64,000 bases of DNA, taken from assembly GCF_021648825.1 (NCBI RefSeq), contig NZ_JAKJHS010000001.1:620001-684000 (forward strand). The letters run 5' to 3'. Shown one piece after another: positions 56,662 to 64,000 of the stretch; positions within the stretch are counted from its first letter, which is position 1; every line of letters begins with the position of its first letter. The notes below the pieces were generated by a model, which was not told the origin of the DNA, ran no database searches, and saw only the letters and a program-made list of their open reading frames with translations. The position numbers were made by a program, and so were the translations under genes. This stretch comes from Rhizobium halophilum (GTDB lineage Bacteria; Pseudomonadota; Alphaproteobacteria; Rhizobiales; Rhizobiaceae).

Positions 56662-56668
56662 TGAGCAA
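56662..56668. promoter_or_regulatory. TGAGCAA element overlapping the smoE promoter
   Basis: TGAGCAA (TTGCTCA on the minus strand) abuts the -10 of the smoE promoter. Two more copies lie at 56759-56765 and 56778-56784. It is a candidate SorC-type regulator half-site. Confidence 0.4.
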
Positions 56669-56696
56669 TTACCCACCTTCACCTAGCGCAAGTCAA
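56668..56696 (-). promoter_or_regulatory. smoE promoter
   Basis: TTGACT (56696-56691) and GGTAAT (56673-56668) on the minus strand, 17 bp apart, about 50 bp upstream of the smoE start. Confidence 0.45.
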
Positions 56697-56758
56697 CGCA
56701 TAATCATCGCTGCGGCGCAGCGAAAAGCGCTATCCCATTGAACACATGAAGTAAATTT

Positions 56759-56784
56759 TTGCTCAGTTGCGCAGCAATTGCTCA
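56759..56784. promoter_or_regulatory. Paired TTGCTCA direct repeats at the 3' end of the smo regulator gene
   Basis: TTGCTCA at 56759-56765 and 56778-56784, 19 bp apart (about two helical turns), on the same face. They cover the final codons and stop of the regulator gene and lie upstream of the smoE promoter: candidate operator pair for the regulator. Confidence 0.45.
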
Positions 56785-57716
56785 GCGGTGGCTTCGTCGG
56801 TAATCAAGCCGTTGATGAGGTGGCCGCTCAACGCAGCTGCAATGGCGGGAAGTTTCTTCTTTCCCTGAGCAATCCCAATCACACAGGACGTGTCGCAGGA
56901 AGGGATTGGCACGCTGGCGACGCGGTCGTTGATCCAGTCGGTCAGAAGCTTGCCGTCGTGGTCGAACATCCAGCCGCAGATTTCGCCTGCTGCACCGGCG
57001 TCAACGAGCTTTGCCATCTCATCCCGCGCCAAGAAGCCATCGACGCAGAGCGGGCCGTCGGGGCCAAGTTCACCAATGCCGACGAATGTCACGTCGGCCT
57101 GGGCGCCAATCGCAAGCGTGGAGCGGACGAGCGCCTGTTCGTGCAACGTATCCCGCTCCTCGGCCGAAGAGCAGAGCACCGGCAGCGGCATGGGAAAGTG
57201 CCGGGACTTGATGGCGTCCGCCATGGAGAAAATGACGTTGTAATAGGCCGCCGACCCGTCCGGGCCGATGTTTCCAGTCAGAGATACGATGCGATGCTGC
57301 GGGCATTCCATCGGCGGGAGCTGGTCTACCGCCGCTTTCAGCGTGCGCCCGGTCCCGACGGCAAGGATGATCGGCTCCTGTCGCCTCAGCCAGCGCTCAA
57401 TCTCGGCAGCGCCGGCCTCGGCAATACCGACGGTCGTGGACGCGGCGCCGGGATCGCTCGGAACGACCTCGACCTGGCGCAAACCGTACTTGCTGCGCAG
57501 CGCCTCCCCCAGTTCGAGACAGGCAGCGATGGGATGGTCGAGCCGGACCTTGATCAGTCGCTCGGCGACCGCCAGCGATACCAGCCGCTGGGCCGACTGG
57601 CGTGAAATACCCATCGCGGTCGCGATCTCGTCCTGCGTCCGCCCGGCCACGTAATACATCCAGCCTGCGCGCGCCGCATCGTCCAGCCGCCCTTGAGCAT
57701 CCGACCGTTTTGCCAT
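56763..57716 (-). CDS. smoC: SorC-family regulator of the smo operon
   Basis: 317 residues: helix-turn-helix (about 13-50, AGRTQDEIATAMGISRQSAQRLVSLA) and SorC sugar-binding domain (about 60-315, VGTGRTLKAAVDQL, SLTGNIGPDGSA, GIGELGPDGPL). ATG at 57716 with GGAGGAG upstream. It precedes smoE on the same strand, matching the smoC-smoE order recalled from S. meliloti and Rhodobacter sphaeroides. Inferred to sense a polyol or its phosphate. Confidence 0.88.
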   Translation of the reverse strand: MAKRSDAQGRLDDAARAGWMYYVAGRTQDEIATAMGISRQSAQRLVSLAVAERLIKVRLDHPIAACLELGEALRSKYGLRQVEVVPSDPGAASTTVGIAEAGAAEIERWLRRQEPIILAVGTGRTLKAAVDQLPPMECPQHRIVSLTGNIGPDGSAAYYNVIFSMADAIKSRHFPMPLPVLCSSAEERDTLHEQALVRSTLAIGAQADVTFVGIGELGPDGPLCVDGFLARDEMAKLVDAGAAGEICGWMFDHDGKLLTDWINDRVASVPIPSCDTSCVIGIAQGKKKLPAIAAALSGHLINGLITDEATAEQLLRN

Positions 57717-57802
57717 CAAAGCACTCCTCCCGGCGCCGTTGCTGCCATGCTTCGCGACCGCCTGTCAAACGGACGCTGCAGCAGCGGATCCCGCAACGGA
57801 GA

Positions 57803-59650
57803 TCAGGCGACCTGCACCAGATGGCCCGGCGAAATCTCGCGGTACTCCCTTAGGGGCGGCACATAGCCCACCGGGCGAATGGGGCTCTTGATCTCGTCAA
57901 TGGCCATGTTGCGCTTGATGCCGCGGCGCGAAGGATCCGGGATCGGCACCGCGGCCATCAGCTTGCGGGTATAAGGATGCTGCGGATTGTCGAAGACGGC
58001 CGCACGCGGACCGATCTCCACGATCTCCCCGAGATACATCACCGCCACCCGGTGACTGACCCGCTCCACCACCGCCATGTCGTGGCTGATGAAGAGGTAG
58101 GCGAGCTTGAGGCTCTGCTGCAGGTCGAGCAGCAGGTTGCAGACCTGCGCCTTGATCGAGACGTCCAGCGCCGAGACCGCCTCATCCGCCACGATCACCT
58201 TCGGATCAAGCATCAGGGCGCGCGCAATGGCGATACGCTGTCTCTGGCCGCCGGAGAACTCGTGCGGGAAGCGCCGCATCATGTCGGGTGAAAGCCCCAC
58301 CTTCTGCAGGAGGTCCGCCGCCTTCGCGCGCGCCTGCGCCTTCGTCCCCAGCCGGTGCTCGATATAGGGCTCCATCACCGCCGAACCGATGCTCATCCGC
58401 GGGTTGAGGCTGGCGAACGGATCCTGGAACACCATCTGGATCGACCGGCGCATGGAGCGCAGTGTCGTCTTGTCGAGCTGCATAACGTTATAGCCGTCGA
58501 TCGTCACTTCGCCGCTGGTGGGCGTTATCAAGCGGGTCACTGATCGACCTGTCGTCGACTTGCCGCACCCCGACTCGCCGACCAGAGCCAGGGTCTCGCC
58601 CTCGTGCACCTGGAAGGACACCTTCTCCACTGCATGAACGGCACCCGTCTTGCGGCCAAACAGGCCGGAATGGATGTCGAAGCGCGTCGTCAGGTCCCGG
58701 ACGTCCAGGATCGGCGTCTTCGTCTTCGCCACCGTATCCGCGACGTCCTCAAGCTCGAATTGCTCGCCGGTGCCGATGTCGATGCTGGGAAACCGTAGCG
58801 GCAGCTCACGGCTTCCCATCGAACCCAGCCGCGGTACCGCAGACAGCAGCGCGCGCGTATAAGGATGCTGGCCGCGGTGGAAGATCTGCTCCGTCGGCCC
58901 CGTTTCCACCGCCTCGCCGCGATACATCACGATCGTCCGGTCGGCGACTTCGGCAACGACGCCCATGTCGTGGGTGATGAAGAGGACCGACATCCCCTCC
59001 TCGTCCTGCAGCGTCTTGATAAGATCGAGGATCTCGCCCTGGATCGTTACGTCAAGTGCGGTCGTTGGCTCGTCGGCGATCAGAAGCTTCGGCTTCGAGG
59101 CCAGCGCCATCGCGATCATCACCCGCTGGCGCATGCCGCCGGAGAACTGGTGCGGAAATTCGTCGTAGCGGTTGGGCGCGTTCGGGATGCGGACCTTCTC
59201 CAGAAGCCGGATGACCTCTGCCCGCGCCTCCGCCCGGGAAATGTCCCGATGCACCGTCAACGCCTCGGCAATCTGCTTGCCGATCGGGAAGATCGGGTTA
59301 AGCGATGTCATCGGCTCCTGGAAGATCATCGAGATCTCGTTACCACGCACCTGCCGCATCTGCTCGTCCGGCAAGGTCAAAAGCTCGCGCCCCCCCAGCT
59401 TGACGCTGCCTTCGATGCGGCTCGCGTTCTTGGGCAGGAGGCGCATGATCGAAAGCGACGTGACGCTCTTACCCGATCCCGATTCGCCGACGATGGCGAC
59501 TGTCTCCTTTGGCGCGATGTCGAAAGAGATCCCTTTTACCACCGACCGCCATTGGTCTTCGACCTTGAACGACGTCGTCAGGTTGCGGACGGACAGAACC
59601 GGCTCCGTCAGGCCAAACACACCCTCGACCGCAGACTGCGCAAGCGACAT
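57803..59650 (-). CDS. Dipeptide/oligopeptide ABC transporter, fused two-domain ATPase (DppD-DppF type)
   Basis: 615 residues: two complete ABC modules. The first (about 10-300) has [16 protein letters not shown] and [12 protein letters not shown]; the second (about 320-600) has [16 protein letters not shown] and [12 protein letters not shown], each followed by the oligo-peptide C-terminal extension ([13 protein letters not shown]). Fused DppDF-like proteins are common in rhizobia. AAGGAG upstream of the ATG. It is in an operon with an M20 amidohydrolase and divergent from the binding protein and permease. Confidence 0.9.
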   Translation of the reverse strand: MSLAQSAVEGVFGLTEPVLSVRNLTTSFKVEDQWRSVVKGISFDIAPKETVAIVGESGSGKSVTSLSIMRLLPKNASRIEGSVKLGGRELLTLPDEQMRQVRGNEISMIFQEPMTSLNPIFPIGKQIAEALTVHRDISRAEARAEVIRLLEKVRIPNAPNRYDEFPHQFSGGMRQRVMIAMALASKPKLLIADEPTTALDVTIQGEILDLIKTLQDEEGMSVLFITHDMGVVAEVADRTIVMYRGEAVETGPTEQIFHRGQHPYTRALLSAVPRLGSMGSRELPLRFPSIDIGTGEQFELEDVADTVAKTKTPILDVRDLTTRFDIHSGLFGRKTGAVHAVEKVSFQVHEGETLALVGESGCGKSTTGRSVTRLITPTSGEVTIDGYNVMQLDKTTLRSMRRSIQMVFQDPFASLNPRMSIGSAVMEPYIEHRLGTKAQARAKAADLLQKVGLSPDMMRRFPHEFSGGQRQRIAIARALMLDPKVIVADEAVSALDVSIKAQVCNLLLDLQQSLKLAYLFISHDMAVVERVSHRVAVMYLGEIVEIGPRAAVFDNPQHPYTRKLMAAVPIPDPSRRGIKRNMAIDEIKSPIRPVGYVPPLREYREISPGHLVQVA

Positions 59651-59678
59651 GGGCTTCTCCTTTTCCAGGACGAGGATG

Positions 59679-60842
59679 TCAGGCGGCAAGAGCCGTTTCG
59701 GCGAGCGTCACCCAATAGCTGATGCCATAGGGCAGCGCCTCATCGTTGAAATCGTAGGCCGGGTTGTGGAGGTTTGCGGTGTCGCCGTTGCCGATGAAGA
59801 TGAAGGCGCCGGGGCGGCGCTCCAGCATATAGGAGAAATCCTCCGCCCCCATGTGTGGCGCCATGCCGAGATCCACGGCGTTGGCGCCACCAACCTTTCC
59901 GGCCACTCCGGCGGCAAAGTCGGTTTCGGCATCGTGGTTGAACGTCACCGGATAGCCGCGGCGGTAGACGATCTCGGCAGACGCGCCGTGTGCGAGCGCG
60001 GTGGCCTGCACCACTTCCTTAAGACGCTTCTCAGCAAAATCGCGTGTTTCCGGCAAAAGCGTCCGCACCGTACCGCCGAGCTTTACCGTGTCGGGGATGA
60101 CGTTGTTTGCCTCCCCGCCGTGGATGGAGGCGACCGTGACGACGAGGGAATGAAGCGGGTCCGTCTGCCGCGAGACGATCGATTGCAAGGCGACGACAAC
60201 ATGCGACGCCGTCAGCACCGGATCGATGGAATTATGGGGCTGTGCTGCATGGCTGCCGCGACCGTTGATGGTGATTTCGAACGTGTCGGCCGCTGCCATC
60301 ACCGAGCCCTTGCGGATCGCGAACTGGCCGAGCGGAAGCCCCGGCGAGTTGTGCATGCCGTAGACCTGGCTGATCGAATATTTGTCGAGGAAGCCATCCT
60401 CCACCATGGCAAGCGCCCCTGCGCCACCCTCTTCCGCCGGCTGAAAGATGACGGCGACCGAACCTTTAAAGTTGCGGGTTTCGGCGAGATACTGAGCGGC
60501 GCCAAGAAGCATGGCCGTGTGGCCGTCATGGCCGCAGGAATGCGCCTTGCCCGGCGTCTTGGAGGCCCATGGCTTGCCGCTCGTTTCCAGGATCGGCAGC
60601 GCATCCATGTCGGCGCGAAAGCCGACGACGGGTCCATCGCCCTGCCGCCCCTTGATGATGGCCACGACACCGGTGCGGCCGATGCCCGTCTCGACCGTGT
60701 CGCACCCGAACGAACGAAGCTTGTCTGCGACAAAGGAGGCCGTTTCGTGCACGTCGTAGAGGATCTCGGGACGTTCATGGAGGTGGCGCCTCCATCCCGC
60801 GACCTGTTCCTGCATTTCGGCGGCACGGTTTAGCACTGGCAT
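59679..60842 (-). CDS. M20-family amidohydrolase (hippurate hydrolase/aminoacylase type)
   Basis: 387 residues. The M20D signatures are complete: FRADMDALPI (metal Asp), HSCGHDGHTAML, FQPAEEGGAGA (catalytic Glu-Glu), and MGAEDFSYMLE near the C-terminus. It cleaves N-acyl or N-carbamoyl amino acids, or small amides, in the cytoplasm. Co-operonic with the fused peptide-type ATPase 28 bp away, so an N-acylated peptide or amino acid may be the imported substrate. Start ATG with GAGGTG upstream. Confidence 0.92.
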   Translation of the reverse strand: MPVLNRAAEMQEQVAGWRRHLHERPEILYDVHETASFVADKLRSFGCDTVETGIGRTGVVAIIKGRQGDGPVVGFRADMDALPILETSGKPWASKTPGKAHSCGHDGHTAMLLGAAQYLAETRNFKGSVAVIFQPAEEGGAGALAMVEDGFLDKYSISQVYGMHNSPGLPLGQFAIRKGSVMAAADTFEITINGRGSHAAQPHNSIDPVLTASHVVVALQSIVSRQTDPLHSLVVTVASIHGGEANNVIPDTVKLGGTVRTLLPETRDFAEKRLKEVVQATALAHGASAEIVYRRGYPVTFNHDAETDFAAGVAGKVGGANAVDLGMAPHMGAEDFSYMLERRPGAFIFIGNGDTANLHNPAYDFNDEALPYGISYWVTLAETALAA

Positions 60843-60935
60843 GCGATCACCTCATTTTCTTGTAGTCGTTCCCACTCTTTTGTGGTGGGATACTGTGCAG
60901 CCCGAGCGCGACTTGGCAAGCTTCAATTTTCGCGC

Positions 60936-60964
60936 TTGAACGAAAAATAGGCCTATGCTTAGAT
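60936..60964 (+). promoter_or_regulatory. Possible promoter for the peptide-binding protein gene
   Basis: TTGAAC (60936-60941), 17 bp, TTAGAT (60959-60964). The spacer holds a perfect 10-bp palindrome ATAGGCCTAT (60947-60956), a good operator position. The 322-bp gap also contains the inverted repeat at 61054-61089. Confidence 0.4.
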
Positions 60965-61053
60965 GGCCCAAAATTTGATCAGGCACAACTGGGAGTGCCT
61001 TGTCAGTGGTGTGCTCATCAGCTTCGCATAAAGGAGGATCGACAGAGAATCTT

Positions 61054-61089
61054 CTGCGAAAACAGCAAGTTAAAAAATGCGTTTCGCAG
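61054..61089. repeat. Eight-base inverted repeat in the 5' leader
   Basis: CTGCGAAA (61054-61061) and TTTCGCAG (61082-61089), 20 bases apart, between the promoter and the binding-protein start. It may be an operator pair or an RNA stem. Confidence 0.35.
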
Positions 61090-61164
61090 CGAAAGGAACA
61101 TGCCGGATAAACAGATGGCAAAGGTCCATTACAACCCTAACAAGAACTATAAGGGGACAGCAGC

Positions 61165-62874
61165 ATGAAGAAGTTGAAGATCCTGCTTGCAGGAGCGGCC
61201 GCTATCGTGGCGGTTTCAAGCTCTCTCGCACATGCCGAACGCGGCGCTGACGGGGAGCTCAAGATCCTGTTCTGGCAGGCAGTGTCCACCATGAACCCCT
61301 TCCTGTCGGCAGGCACGAAGGAAGTCTATGCCTCGTCCATGGTAATCGAGCCGCTGGCGCGTTACGACGAAAAGGGAGAACTGGTTCCCTGGCTGGCAAC
61401 CGAGATCCCCACGATCGAGAACGGCGGCTTTGCAGAAGACATGCTCAGCATGACCTGGAAGCTCAAGCCGGACCTGAAGTGGTCGGACGGCACCGACTTC
61501 ACCGCCGATGATGTCGTCTTCACCTGGAAATACTGCACGGCGCCAGATGGCGGTTGCGCCCAGCGGGCCCAGTATGAAGGAGTGAAGAATGTCGAAGCGG
61601 TCGATCCCCACACGGTCAAGGTGACCTTCGAAGATCCGAAGCCTTATCCCTACAGCGCCTTTGTCGGCGCCCAGTCACCCATCATTCAGGCAGCGCAGTT
61701 CAAGGATTGCCTTGGAACCAAAGCCCCAGGCTGCACGGATGCGAACTTCAAGCCCGTCGGCACCGGCCCCTTTGTCGTCAAGGACTTCAAGCCGAACGAC
61801 GTCATCACGTTCGAAGCTAATCCCAATTATCGCGAAGCTGACAAACCCGCCTTCGCCTCCGTTACCCTCAAGGGTGGCGGCGACGCCGCATCGGCCGCGC
61901 GCGCCGTGCTCGAGACCGGCGAGTACGATTATGCCTGGAATGCCCAGGTGGAGCCCGAAGTGCTGGAAACCATGCTCGCTGCTGGGAAGGGACGGCTTGA
62001 AATCTCCTTCGGCACCCAGGTCGAGCGTATCAACCTGAACTTCACGAACCCAGACCCGTCACTCGGCGACAAACGCTCCACGGTAGAAGCCGGCCCTCAC
62101 CCGTCGCTCAGCGATCCGGCCGTCCGTCGCGCACTTTCGCTTGCCATCGATCGCGACATCATTATCGAGGCCGGTTACGGTCAGTCCGGCAAGCCGACCT
62201 GCAACATTGTTCCCGCCCCTGAGAACGTCGCCTCTACCAAGAACGACGAATGGTGCCTGAAGCAGGACATCGAAGCTGCCAACAAGCTGCTCGACGAAGC
62301 TGGCTGGATGCCCGGTCCTGACGGCATTCGCCAGAAGGATGGCGTTCGGCTTTCCTACCTGTTCCAGACATCAACCAATTCAGTTCGACAGGCGACCCAG
62401 GAACTGGTGAAGGCGATGTGGGCCGAGATCGGCGTCGACGCGGAGTTGCGCAATGCCAGCGCATCCGTCTTCTTCGGTGGCGATCCGGCGAGCCCCGACA
62501 CCTTTCAGAAGTTCTATGCCGACGTCGAAATGTACACCAACAACTTCGACGGCACGGACCCGGAGAAATATCTGGCGGAGTGGCTGTGCGACAAGATGCC
62601 GAGCCCGGCCAACGGCTGGCAGGGCCAGAACATCCCGCGCTACTGCAACCCGGATTACGACAAGCTGGTTGGCGAACTCTCCAAGACCGCCGATCTTGAA
62701 AAGCGCGCGGAGCTTTCAAAACAGCTCAACGACATGCTGACGGAAGAAGGTGCTCACATCCCGCTCGTCCATCGCGGCGACCAGTCGTCCTTTGCCCTCT
62801 CTCTCGACGGCATCAAGATGAACTCGTGGGATTCGCAGGTCTGGAACATCGCGGACTGGCACCGCAAGAAGTGA
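61165..62874 (+). CDS. Peptide/nickel-type ABC transporter substrate-binding protein (family 5)
   Basis: 569 residues. Signal peptide about 1-24 (ending AHA), then the SBP_bac_5 domain with WQAVSTMNPF, WKLKPDLKWSDGTDFTADDVVFTWKY and VRRALSLAIDRD. Periplasmic; binds a peptide-like or other amide solute. Start ATG with GGGGAC upstream. First gene of a unit continued by the permease gene. Confidence 0.92.
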   Translation: MKKLKILLAGAAAIVAVSSSLAHAERGADGELKILFWQAVSTMNPFLSAGTKEVYASSMVIEPLARYDEKGELVPWLATEIPTIENGGFAEDMLSMTWKLKPDLKWSDGTDFTADDVVFTWKYCTAPDGGCAQRAQYEGVKNVEAVDPHTVKVTFEDPKPYPYSAFVGAQSPIIQAAQFKDCLGTKAPGCTDANFKPVGTGPFVVKDFKPNDVITFEANPNYREADKPAFASVTLKGGGDAASAARAVLETGEYDYAWNAQVEPEVLETMLAAGKGRLEISFGTQVERINLNFTNPDPSLGDKRSTVEAGPHPSLSDPAVRRALSLAIDRDIIIEAGYGQSGKPTCNIVPAPENVASTKNDEWCLKQDIEAANKLLDEAGWMPGPDGIRQKDGVRLSYLFQTSTNSVRQATQELVKAMWAEIGVDAELRNASASVFFGGDPASPDTFQKFYADVEMYTNNFDGTDPEKYLAEWLCDKMPSPANGWQGQNIPRYCNPDYDKLVGELSKTADLEKRAELSKQLNDMLTEEGAHIPLVHRGDQSSFALSLDGIKMNSWDSQVWNIADWHRKK

Positions 62875-62880
62875 GGTGAC

Positions 62881-62909
62881 TGCCGAGCCCGGGTGATCCG
62901 GGTTCGGCA
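62881..62909 (+). terminator. Intercistronic hairpin after the binding-protein gene
   Basis: TGCCGAGCCCGG and CCGGGTTCGGCA pair over 12 bases (one G-U) around a five-base loop, followed by TCTCTTCG. As after smoE, it lies between binding protein and permease genes and probably sets their expression ratio. Confidence 0.65.
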
Positions 62910-63022
62910 TCTCTTCGCCGCCCTGGCACATCGCCCGACACTTTGGCGATGGTCGTAGTTTCAGACACCTGCAGCACCCAAGACCGGAAAGCCTCTGCGG
63001 CGCTGCAGTCCGGGGAATTCCG

Positions 63023-64000
63023 ATGTTCACATACACTTTGCGGCGATTGCTGTTTGCAATCCCGACGCTGCTGGTGATCAGCTTCGTCATCTTCGCGCTG
63101 CTGGATCTTGCGCCAAGCGATCCGACCGGGGACCTTCCTCTGACCATTCCGCCGGAAGTTCGCGAGCAGATCCGCGCGTCGCTCGGCCTCGACCAGCCAT
63201 TCCTCATCCGCTATCTGAAGTGGCTGCAGCAGTTCTTCATCAACGAGCCGCTCAACATCTTGGAGAGCCTGACCGGCTGGCAGTTCGGCGATGGTGAACG
63301 CATGCGCGTCCTGTCTTGGGCAACCCGCAGCCCGGTGGTTGATCTGATCGTCCAGCGCCTGCCCCAGACCCTCTGGGTCGTCGGTCTCGCCTACATCTTC
63401 GGCATCCTGATCGCCATACCGATTGGCGTCATCTCCGCCTATAAGCAGTACTCGATCTTTGACCAGATCGGCACCTTCGTCTCCATGGTCGGCTACTCCG
63501 TCCCGACCTTCTTCACCGGCGTTCTGCTGATCGTGATCTTCTCCTCCTACCTGCAGTGGTTTCCATCGGTCTACGACACCAATCTGAGGGTCACAGATTT
63601 CCAGAGTTTCATCGCGCAGGTAAGGCAAATGGCCCTGCCCGTCGCGGTTCTGGCGCTTTATAACGCGTCCCAAATCGCCCGCTTCGTACGCGCCTCCATG
63701 CTGGACAATCTGCACCAGGACTATGTCCGCACCGCCCGCGCGAAGGGTGTCAAGGAAAAGGCGGTCCTGCTCGTCCACGTGCTGCGCAACAGCCTGATCC
63801 CGGTGGTCACGGTGATCGCGCTCGGCGTGCCGACCATCTTCTCAGGTGCGATCATCACCGAGCAGATCTTCCGGGTAAACGGCCTCGGCCAACTTCTGAT
63901 AACCGCCATCCAGGGCGCAGATATTCCGCTCGTTCAGACGCTGACCTTCATCTTCGCCGTGCTGATCGTCCTCTTCAACCTGATTGCCGATGTTCTTTAC
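63023..64000 (+). CDS. DppB-type ABC transporter permease, 3' truncated by window end
   Basis: 326 codons are present with no stop before the edge. Starts MFTYTLRRLLFAIPTLLVISFVIF, the typical first helix of DppB/OppB, and contains the EAA-like loop DYVRTARAKGVKEKAVLLVHVLRN (about 233-256). A long periplasmic insert (about 50-125) is usual for this rhizobial group. GGGGAA precedes the ATG. A second permease gene (DppC) is expected just beyond the window. Confidence 0.92.
   Translation, partial: MFTYTLRRLLFAIPTLLVISFVIFALLDLAPSDPTGDLPLTIPPEVREQIRASLGLDQPFLIRYLKWLQQFFINEPLNILESLTGWQFGDGERMRVLSWATRSPVVDLIVQRLPQTLWVVGLAYIFGILIAIPIGVISAYKQYSIFDQIGTFVSMVGYSVPTFFTGVLLIVIFSSYLQWFPSVYDTNLRVTDFQSFIAQVRQMALPVAVLALYNASQIARFVRASMLDNLHQDYVRTARAKGVKEKAVLLVHVLRNSLIPVVTVIALGVPTIFSGAIITEQIFRVNGLGQLLITAIQGADIPLVQTLTFIFAVLIVLFNLIADVLY

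Noticed and set aside
59172-60833. 553-codon open frame opposite the M20 amidohydrolase
   Set aside because: Antisense shadow of a gene with all M20D motifs; spans the start of the ATPase gene with no plausible product.

Overview
The window looks like chromosomal DNA from an alphaproteobacterium of the Hyphomicrobiales, most likely Rhizobiaceae (Rhizobium/Agrobacterium/Ensifer-like). It is GC-rich and gene-dense. Family-level hallmarks are a smoEFGK-mtlK polyol operon, a sitABCD operon with Mur-like boxes, several ABC sugar importers beside Gfo/Idh and TIM-barrel enzymes, and metNIQ. I see no rRNA, tRNA, CRISPR array, insertion sequence or prophage. All names come from reading the translated protein and DNA by eye; no database search was run.

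Layout. 1-590: the 5' end of a probable PLP-dependent ornithine decarboxylase (minus strand) behind a leader of about 420 nt. 591-9008: a LysR regulator, a DUF1007/NicO metal-export pair, a GNAT acetyltransferase operon, a DUF533 protein, eda, a CYTH-CHAD pair, trhO and a PemK-like toxin-antitoxin operon. 9086-12669: metNIQ methionine importer with an unusual leader, then an EAL phosphodiesterase. 12728-24331: a carbohydrate block with a GH1 beta-glucosidase, an oxidoreductase/TIM-barrel/RbsABC-like operon, and lacI-xylB-xylA; a 17-bp element shared by two promoters suggests one LacI regulon. 24450-28043: an EmrAB-type efflux operon divergent from its TetR regulator. 28141-33886: TerC, an SLC13-type transporter, gltX and lysS. 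33968-40670: an M20 peptidase, a His-rich membrane-anchored protein and, divergent from it, the Mn/Zn importer sitABCD. 40734-48538: transaldolase, a SorC regulator, ParDE, an Ada-like alkyltransferase, DUF2244, nth, recQ and an EI24 membrane protein. 48594-57716: a polyol operon (SorC regulator, smoEFGK, mtlK, HAD hydrolase, FGGY kinase) that lacks smoS between smoK and mtlK. 57803-64000: a peptide-type ABC system split into two divergent units (fused ATPase plus M20 amidohydrolase; binding protein plus permease), the permease running off the end.

How the genes work together. Much of the window is carbon acquisition feeding the pentose-phosphate and Entner-Doudoroff routes: xylose isomerase and xylulokinase, transaldolase, KDPG aldolase, mannitol dehydrogenase and polyol-linked kinase. 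Most importer operons carry their own local regulator (LacI, SorC). The candidates for undescribed biology are mainly regulatory or small: a putative leader peptide followed by a Shine-Dalgarno-sequestering hairpin ahead of metN, the long leader ahead of the decarboxylase, the His-rich protein beside sitABCD, and a possible glycoside C3-oxidation operon.
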